DNA from: Polyangiaceae bacterium
Lineage (GTDB): Bacteria > Myxococcota_A > Polyangia > Polyangiales > Polyangiaceae
Length of the DNA: 64,000 nt
Direction: 5' to 3'
NCBI GenBank assembly: GCA_013214025.1
Contig: JABSRN010000042.1
Location: 62,001-126,000 of the forward strand
Shown here: positions 58,637-64,000 of the stretch, one piece after another
Position numbering within the stretch: the first letter of the stretch is position 1
How the letters are laid out: the number at the start of each line of letters is the position of its first letter
Translations under genes and position numbers: made by a program
Notes under the pieces: generated by a model
Seen by the model: only the letters and a program-made list of their open reading frames with translations
What the model was told of the DNA's origin: nothing
Databases searched by the model: none

Positions 58637-60508
58637 ATGGGTCGGCTCACTCTCACCACACCTGAGGGACAGCAGGTTGTCGAGCTGCTGCCAGAGAACT
58701 CTCTCGGGCGGCATCCGAGCAATACGATCCAGCTCTTGGACAAGATTGTGTCCAAGGAGCATTGCCGCGTCATCCAACGCGCCGGCTCCTTTGTTCTCCA
58801 GGATCTCGGCAGTCTCAACGGGACCTACGTCAACGGCGAGCGAGTCAGCGGCGAACGCGCCTTGCGACACGGCGACGAAATCGTGTTGGGCGCCACCCGC
58901 GCCCGATTCGAAGAAACAGCTGGCTTGCAGCAGGCACCCGCTTGGCAATCCGACAAACCAGCGCCGAATGCAAACGCCCCCGGAGCGCACCCACCCGGAT
59001 CGCAGCAAGCTCCCCGTTCCTATCAACAACAACCCAGCACCGCAGGGGTAGCGCCCGCTCCCGCCATGCAACCCGCGTCGGTGCAAGCCGCCACCCTCGG
59101 TTCTCACGGCCAAGGACAACCCGCCGCTCGTCAGGGCTTCACGCCCGCCGGTACCCCGTTGCCGGGCTCGGCACCTGGCACACACCCCAGCAGCCAGACC
59201 CGAGTGGACGTCAGCGACGCTGGGCGCTCCATCGGCACCCAGATCACAGCCACGGAAAAGGGCTTCGTCCCGTACGACCAGCTCGCCACCGATCCCAAAC
59301 AGCTGGCCGCTGACTACGAGCGCCTGCGGCTGAACCACGAGCTGTCCCGCGAGATCTCCATGACGCGAGATCTCGACAAGCTGCTGAACCAAATCCTGAT
59401 CAGCATGTTCCGGTTCGTTCGCGCAGACCGTGGCGTGATCTTTCTCAAAGAGAAAGACGGAGAGCTGAAGCCCGGAGCCAGCCTGCGACGAGACGGCTCT
59501 GAGTCTTCGATCACAGTATCCAGCACGATCTTGAATCACGTAATCAAGGAGCGCGCGACAGTCCTAACCCACGACGCGGCGATGGATTTTGCCGGCTCCA
59601 AGGGCAAGAGCATGATCCTCAACCGGATCAGCTCCGCCATCGTGGCGCCGCTACTGCACAACGATGAAATTCTTGGTGTCATCTGGCTCGACAGCGAAAC
59701 TCTCGCTCAGTTTCAGCCCAAGGACATGGAAATGGTGACCTCCATCGCAGCCCAGGCAGCGATGTTCATCGAGATCAACATTCTTGGGCAGAAGGTACAG
59801 CAAGAGATCGTCGCCCGGGAACGCTTCAGCCGACTGCTTTCGCCCAACGTTGCCGAAAAGGTGCTCTCCGGCGAGATGATCGTGAAAAAGGGAGGCAACC
59901 TCGTGAAGCGCTGCACCGTGTTCAATTCGGACATCCGTGGCTTCACCCGCATGAGCGACGGCGCCGATCCTGAAGGCATCGTCGAGATGCTGAACGACTA
60001 CTTCGAGCACATGGTCGAATTGATCTTCAAGTACGAAGGCACCCTCGACAAGTTCATGGGTGACGGCATTATGGCGCTCTGGGGAGCGCCGGTACTCGCC
60101 GAGGACGACGCCCTGCGCAGCGTCTCATGCGCCATCGAACAAATTCGGACTCTCGAATTCTTCAACAAGAATCGAGTCGCCTCAAATCAGGCCGCCCTCA
60201 GTGTCGGCATCGGTATCCACACCGGTCCTCTGGTCGCCGGCTACATCGGTAGCTCCAAGGCGCTCAGCTACACGGTTATCGGCGACACCGTGAACACCAG
60301 TGCCCGGCTCTGCGGCGTGGCCGAAGGCGGTCAGATCATCGTCAGCCAAGAGACCCTGGACGATCTTAAAGGGAAATTTGCCTACGAAGAGATGCCTCCG
60401 GCCCAGCTCAAGGGCAAAGCCGCTCCCTTTACGATGTACCAGATCCTCGGCACTCATCCCACGGTTCAGATCCCGGCATCCGTGCGGACTCGACAGCCAG
60501 CGAGGTAG
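58637..60508 (+). CDS. FHA-GAF class III adenylate cyclase
   Basis: A 623-residue cytosolic signalling protein. The FHA domain (about 1-95) has LGRHPSNTIQLLDKIVSKEH and GSLNGTYVNGERV, so it can bind phosphothreonine. A Pro/Gln/Gly-rich linker (about 100-215) follows, then a GAF sensor (about 240-390). The class III cyclase domain (about 420-600) has FNSDIRGFTRMS (metal Asp), KFMGDGIMALWGAP (second Asp, with the adenine-selecting Lys before it) and VIGDTVNTSARL (adenine-selecting Asp, transition-state Asn and Arg). The Lys/Asp pair predicts cAMP rather than cGMP. FHA suggests control by a Ser/Thr kinase, and none is encoded nearby. Confidence 0.92.
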   Translation: MGRLTLTTPEGQQVVELLPENSLGRHPSNTIQLLDKIVSKEHCRVIQRAGSFVLQDLGSLNGTYVNGERVSGERALRHGDEIVLGATRARFEETAGLQQAPAWQSDKPAPNANAPGAHPPGSQQAPRSYQQQPSTAGVAPAPAMQPASVQAATLGSHGQGQPAARQGFTPAGTPLPGSAPGTHPSSQTRVDVSDAGRSIGTQITATEKGFVPYDQLATDPKQLAADYERLRLNHELSREISMTRDLDKLLNQILISMFRFVRADRGVIFLKEKDGELKPGASLRRDGSESSITVSSTILNHVIKERATVLTHDAAMDFAGSKGKSMILNRISSAIVAPLLHNDEILGVIWLDSETLAQFQPKDMEMVTSIAAQAAMFIEINILGQKVQQEIVARERFSRLLSPNVAEKVLSGEMIVKKGGNLVKRCTVFNSDIRGFTRMSDGADPEGIVEMLNDYFEHMVELIFKYEGTLDKFMGDGIMALWGAPVLAEDDALRSVSCAIEQIRTLEFFNKNRVASNQAALSVGIGIHTGPLVAGYIGSSKALSYTVIGDTVNTSARLCGVAEGGQIIVSQETLDDLKGKFAYEEMPPAQLKGKAAPFTMYQILGTHPTVQIPASVRTRQPAR

Positions 60509-60621
60509 CTGGCCCAAACGATAGATCGCCCAAACGGCGCGTCACGGTGAGCCGCCGGCGAGCTCGCGCTCAGCCGTGGGCTCGGCCCGAATTGCCAGAC
60601 AGCCCCATCGCGAGGCAGAAT

Positions 60622-60640
60622 GAGCGCGCAATACGCGCTC
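60622..60640. repeat. Inverted repeat between cyclase and gap
   Basis: GAGCGCG (60622-60628) and CGCGCTC (60634-60640) form a 7-bp stem with a 5-nt loop, 114 nt past the cyclase stop and about 100 nt before gap. A terminator or leader hairpin is possible. No T-run follows. Confidence 0.35.
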
Positions 60641-60737
60641 GCTCCACCCATTGGGCCAAGTCATGCTACACGCTACGCCCCGCACACTACACTGATCCTC
60701 ACCGGGTCGGCGTTCTCCGCGACTTGTAGATTTGGCA

Positions 60738-61763
60738 ATGACAACAATCGGCATCAACGGCTTCGGACGCATCGGGCGGTGCATATTGCGCAATTGGCTG
60801 GAGCGTCAGGGCACCGAGCAGCTCGATCTCAAGATCGTTGCCGTCAACGACCTGTCCGACCCCGCTACGCTCCTCCATCTCCTCCGCTACGACTCTGCTC
60901 ACGGGCCGTTGAATCGCCCCAGCGTCGAAACGCCGACAGGCTTCGACGCCGACGGTCATTCCATTCGGGTTCTCGCCGAACGGGACCCGGCGCTTCTCAA
61001 TTGGTCCGAGCTGGGCGTCGACATTGTCTTGGAGTGCACCGGGCTGTTTACCGATGCCAATCGGGCCCGGGCTCACTTGGACGCCGGAGCACGCAAAGTG
61101 ATCATCGGTGCGCCAGCGGAGAATCACGACCACACCATCGTGATGGGCGTCAACGACGCAACCTACGATGCCGACCGTCACCAGATCATCTCCAACGCCT
61201 CGTGCACCACCAACTGCCTGGCTCCCTTAGCTCGCGTCATGCTCGACGAGTTCGGTATCGAGAGCGGCTTGATGACTACGGTGCACGCGTACACCAATGA
61301 TCAAAGTCTGCTGGACGTGCCGCACCAGGCGGGGAACTTGCGACGATCGCGCGCGGCGGCAACGAGCATCGTTCCGACAACGACCGGGGCTGCGCGCGCC
61401 GTGAGTCAAGTCATCCCAGAACTGGCCGGCAAACTCGACGGCGTCGCATTCCGCGTCCCGGTGCTGGACGTGTCTCTAGTGAATCTCACTCTTCAAACGG
61501 TAAAGAGCGTCAGCCGAGACGCTATCCACGAAGCCATGCGGGCAGCGGCCAGCCACGGGGAATTGGCCCCCTATCTCGAATACACTGAGGAAGAACTCGT
61601 GAGCTGCGACTTCATCAGTCACCCCGCCTCGAGCATTTTCGATGCCACCCAGACGGTGGTGCTCGGCGACCGCTTCTGCAAGATCTCCGCCTGGTACGAC
61701 AACGAGTGGGGCTTCGCCAACCGAATGCTCGATTTAGCTCAGCTAATTTCGAGCCGCGCCTAG
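60738..61763 (+). CDS. gap: Glyceraldehyde-3-phosphate dehydrogenase, type I
   Basis: A cytosolic glycolytic enzyme converting glyceraldehyde 3-phosphate to 1,3-bisphosphoglycerate with NAD. From ATG 60738 there are 341 residues (a TTG two codons earlier is less likely). It has the NAD-binding GINGFGRIGR, catalytic Cys156 in SNASCTTNCLAP, the following His region (TVHAYTNDQ) and RRSRAAATSIVPTTTGAA for phosphate binding. The C-terminus WYDNEWGFANRM is family-typical. It is the first gene of a gap-pgk-tpiA glycolytic operon. Confidence 0.97.
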   Translation: MTTIGINGFGRIGRCILRNWLERQGTEQLDLKIVAVNDLSDPATLLHLLRYDSAHGPLNRPSVETPTGFDADGHSIRVLAERDPALLNWSELGVDIVLECTGLFTDANRARAHLDAGARKVIIGAPAENHDHTIVMGVNDATYDADRHQIISNASCTTNCLAPLARVMLDEFGIESGLMTTVHAYTNDQSLLDVPHQAGNLRRSRAAATSIVPTTTGAARAVSQVIPELAGKLDGVAFRVPVLDVSLVNLTLQTVKSVSRDAIHEAMRAAASHGELAPYLEYTEEELVSCDFISHPASSIFDATQTVVLGDRFCKISAWYDNEWGFANRMLDLAQLISSRA

Positions 61764-61956
61764 CTGTTTGTGCGGCGTCTGGACGTTCTGCCGCAGATTG
61801 GACGATTTCGCCGGGGCTGGCCCGAGGGCTGGACGGCATTCTGCTCATTGCGGCGGTCCCGCAGGTGTACCGAAAGCGGAACTCGAGCGGCGTTTGCCGG
61901 GAACGACGAGGCCCGCACAAGCGACACTTGCGACCCCCAATTTTCGCCGGTATGCG

Positions 61957-63207
61957 ATGTCCGCCATGACGACTCAGCTTGACGGGATCCAGTGCATAGA
62001 CGAACTTGAGATCGAAAATCGTCGAGTCTTCATTCGCGTCGACTTCAACGTCCCCTTCGACAAGAAAACGGGCGAAATAACCGACGCCGATCGCATCCAA
62101 CGGGCGATACCGACAATCGCTCACGCATTGGAGCGTGGGGCGCGTGTCATTCTTGGCTCGCACCGGGGCAGACCCAAAGGCACCGCCGTCGACAGCCTGA
62201 GCCTGGAACCATGCGCGGCGAAGCTGAGCGAGCTCGGTGGGTGGGAAGTCTTCTTGCCGGACGACTGTCTGAGCGATGCGGCGGTCAAGGTCATCGGCGA
62301 GCTACGTGCAGGACAGCTCTGTTTGTTGGAAAATCTCCGCTTTCATCCCGGTGAAGAATCGAACGACGAAGGCTTCGCAAGAGACCTATCTGATCTATTC
62401 GACGTCTACGTCAACGACGCCTTTGGCGCGGCTCACCGAGCCCACGCGTCCGTCAGCGCCCTGCCGAAACTCATCCCGGAGCGCGGCATGGGCTTCCTGC
62501 TTCGCGACGAGCTAAAATCCCTCGCCCGACTCCTGGAGCAACCTCAGAAACCCTTCGTCGCAGTACTCGGCGGAGCGAAAGTTAGTGACAAGATCGGAGT
62601 CATCGAGCGTCTGATCGTGAAAAGCGATGCGCTCTGCATTGGTGGCGCCATGGCAAATACCTTCGCCGCAGCGACCGGACGAGAGATGGCGGAGTCCTTG
62701 TTGCAAGCCGATGGTTTGCCCCTGGCCCGCACGCTGATTGAAAAGGCGCGCGACGCGGGCACCAAGTTGCTCCTTCCGTCGGATTTCGTGGTCGCCGACA
62801 GCGCGGACGCCAACTCCGGCACTGTAGCCGTCGGAGGCCTCACCAGCGGCTCGATGGCCCTGGATATTGGGCCCAAGACCGTGGAAAGCTTCAGCGCCGA
62901 AATTGCCGCTGCCAAGACGGTATTTTGGAACGGCCCGATGGGGTTGTTCGAGAATCCCGCCTTCGCCGCCGGTAGCACTGGTATCGCCCACGCCCTGGCC
63001 GAGACGGAAGCGTTCAGCGTGGTAGGTGGCGGAGACAGCGCCGCTGCAGTTCGCGCGGCTGGTGATAACTTGGCGAGCCAGCTCGATTTCATATCTACCG
63101 GCGGGGGAGCAGCGCTGGAACTCATCGAGGGCAAGCAGTTGCCAGGCGTCGAAGCGCTGCGTACGACGCCGCGCCCCATCGATCCCGCAGAGCAACTGCC
63201 AGAGTGA
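61957..63207 (+). CDS. pgk: Phosphoglycerate kinase
   Basis: Transfers phosphate from 1,3-bisphosphoglycerate to ADP. About 416 residues from ATG 61957 (ATG 61966 also fits; the longer open frame from 61768 is not supported). It has RVFIRVDFNVPFD, LGSHRGRPKG, LLENLRFHPGEE and NDAFGAAHRAHAS in the N-terminal domain, LGGAKVSDKI between, and FWNGPMGLFE, GGGDSAAAV and ISTGGGAALELIEGKQLPG in the nucleotide domain. Some variation from the usual sequence is present (HRGRP, GAAHRAH), as in many bacteria. It lies 193 nt after gap and 60 nt before tpiA. Confidence 0.96.
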   Translation: MSAMTTQLDGIQCIDELEIENRRVFIRVDFNVPFDKKTGEITDADRIQRAIPTIAHALERGARVILGSHRGRPKGTAVDSLSLEPCAAKLSELGGWEVFLPDDCLSDAAVKVIGELRAGQLCLLENLRFHPGEESNDEGFARDLSDLFDVYVNDAFGAAHRAHASVSALPKLIPERGMGFLLRDELKSLARLLEQPQKPFVAVLGGAKVSDKIGVIERLIVKSDALCIGGAMANTFAAATGREMAESLLQADGLPLARTLIEKARDAGTKLLLPSDFVVADSADANSGTVAVGGLTSGSMALDIGPKTVESFSAEIAAAKTVFWNGPMGLFENPAFAAGSTGIAHALAETEAFSVVGGGDSAAAVRAAGDNLASQLDFISTGGGAALELIEGKQLPGVEALRTTPRPIDPAEQLPE

Positions 63208-63267
63208 CGGGCCGGAACGGCGCCCGGACTGTTTGCAGAATCACCAACTCCCTCTATGGTTCGCCCC

Positions 63268-64000
63268 ATGGCGGAAAGAAAACCCCTCATCGTCGGCAAC
63301 TGGAAGATGTTTCACGGCGGAGCATCCGGCTGCGAACTCGCCGTGGAGCTGCGGCGTTCGCTGGCAGATATCGACAAGGTGGATCTTGTCGTCGCCCCGC
63401 CGTTCACGGCACTGGCGGCTGTGGCGCACGAGCTGGACGGCTCGCGCATACAGGTCGCCGCCCAGAACACGCATTTTGAGGCGAGCGGCGCCTATACCGG
63501 CGAAGTCAGCTGCCAGATGCTGCTGGAGTCTGGGTGCAGTTGGACACTCGTAGGCCACAGCGAACGCCGGCAACATTTCAGTGACACCGATGAAAGCGTT
63601 GGCCTCAAGGTCAAATCCGCCCTCGCAGCGGGTCTGTTACCTATCGCGTGCGTAGGCGAAACCCTGGAACAACGGGAGGCAGGAACGACTCTGGATGTGG
63701 TTCATCGTCAGGTCGACGCCATCATCGATGCCATCGGCGAGTCGAGCGCGGAGCCCGGTCTCACCACTATCGCATATGAACCGATCTGGGCCATCGGCAC
63801 CGGGAAGGTGGCGGGGCCGGAGCAGGCCCAGGAAGTCCACGCAGCCATTCGCGCCCGACTAGCCCGGGATTCCACTCAACTGTCTGAAATTACACGAATT
63901 TTGTACGGTGGCAGCGTAAAGCCCGGGAATTCAGCCAGCCTTATGGCGTGCACCGACATTGATGGTGCGCTAGTGGGTGGCGCATCCCTCAACGCTGAAA
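63268..64000 (+). CDS. tpiA: Triosephosphate isomerase (cut by window end)
   Basis: Interconverts dihydroxyacetone phosphate and glyceraldehyde 3-phosphate. The frame starts at ATG 63268 (an in-frame ATG at 63256 is possible) and runs off the right end after 244 codons, so only about the last 5-10 residues are missing compared with the usual 250. Catalytic residues are Lys13 in VGNWKM, His97 in VGHSERR and Glu171 in AYEPIWAIGTGK. The phosphate-binding YGGSVKP and GGASL are present. It ends the gap-pgk-tpiA cluster as far as seen. Confidence 0.96.
   Translation, partial: MAERKPLIVGNWKMFHGGASGCELAVELRRSLADIDKVDLVVAPPFTALAAVAHELDGSRIQVAAQNTHFEASGAYTGEVSCQMLLESGCSWTLVGHSERRQHFSDTDESVGLKVKSALAAGLLPIACVGETLEQREAGTTLDVVHRQVDAIIDAIGESSAEPGLTTIAYEPIWAIGTGKVAGPEQAQEVHAAIRARLARDSTQLSEITRILYGGSVKPGNSASLMACTDIDGALVGGASLNAE

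Noticed and set aside
61768-61956. N-terminal extension of pgk by 63 residues
   Set aside because: It has no homology to the family and odd composition. The normal N-terminus starts near ATG 61957.
1-64000. CRISPR arrays, insertion sequences, prophage or integrase genes
   Set aside because: No regularly spaced repeats, transposase or integrase motifs, or terminal inverted repeats were seen. All repeats found are short and local.

Overview
This 64 kb chromosomal segment has about 53 supportable genes, close packing and a GC-rich composition. It carries no rRNA or tRNA gene, transposase, phage gene or CRISPR array that I can see. The content points to a Myxococcota-like (former Deltaproteobacteria) Gram-negative bacterium: many secreted lipoproteins, an AgmX/PglI-type C-terminal domain, cysteine-rich Sel1 repeats, an SO2930-type diheme protein, a DUF2723 membrane protein, HEAT-repeat proteins mixed with signalling genes, and an FHA-GAF-cyclase. 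The phylum is inferred from gene families, not from a marker-gene comparison.

Layout. 30-2974: prfB-lysS (minus), with prfB needing a programmed +1 frameshift. 3036-6273: a secreted unknown, a Rho_N/DUF4912-type protein and ribF (minus). 6485-8364: holA and ribA (plus). 8413-19934: glmU, a LysM lytic transglycosylase and a tightly overlapped chemotaxis operon (minus) in the order cheY, cheA, cheW, cheW, HEAT protein, cheR, cheB, possibly led by a 66-residue small ORF. 20138-27288: an unknown gene, dusB, hslR-like, two little-known genes, a GntR regulator, an SDR enzyme, NAD-type isocitrate/isopropylmalate dehydrogenase and a TetR regulator. 27430-35860: a Sel1 lipoprotein, comM, radD, a sugar-dehydrogenase/diheme lipoprotein pair, a metal-binding mini-lipoprotein and a TlpA-like lipoprotein. 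36209-45538: recA, DUF2723, an extensin-like peptidase, mgtE, a 1000-residue MshEN-GAF-HEAT protein, a tiny membrane protein and an AgmX-tail lipoprotein. 45674-49887: an NtrC-type regulator, namZ-like and pepP. 49899-55214: a c-di-AMP module with pgpH divergent from folP-cdaA-cdaR. 55219-64000: a SurA-like protein, a UPF0158 protein, glpK, an FHA-GAF-adenylate cyclase, and gap-pgk-tpiA with tpiA cut by the window end.

Functional links. Three signalling blocks stand out: the receptor-less chemosensory operon, c-di-AMP synthesis and breakdown encoded back to back, and a modular adenylate cyclase. Housekeeping genes (glycolysis, riboflavin, folate, amino sugar, translation, recombination) are interspersed. 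Genes in the chemotaxis and c-di-AMP operons overlap by 4-8 nt, which suggests translational coupling. Several intergenic regions hold strong dyad or direct repeats (22246-22264, 26461-26550, 58585-58601) that look like operators. Short tandem duplications of 6, 15 or 16 bp recur in and next to genes. No single wholly new system is proven. The best candidates for unusual biology are the HEAT-containing chemosensory operon, the MshEN-GAF-HEAT scaffold and the c-di-AMP hydrolase with a shortened sensor domain.
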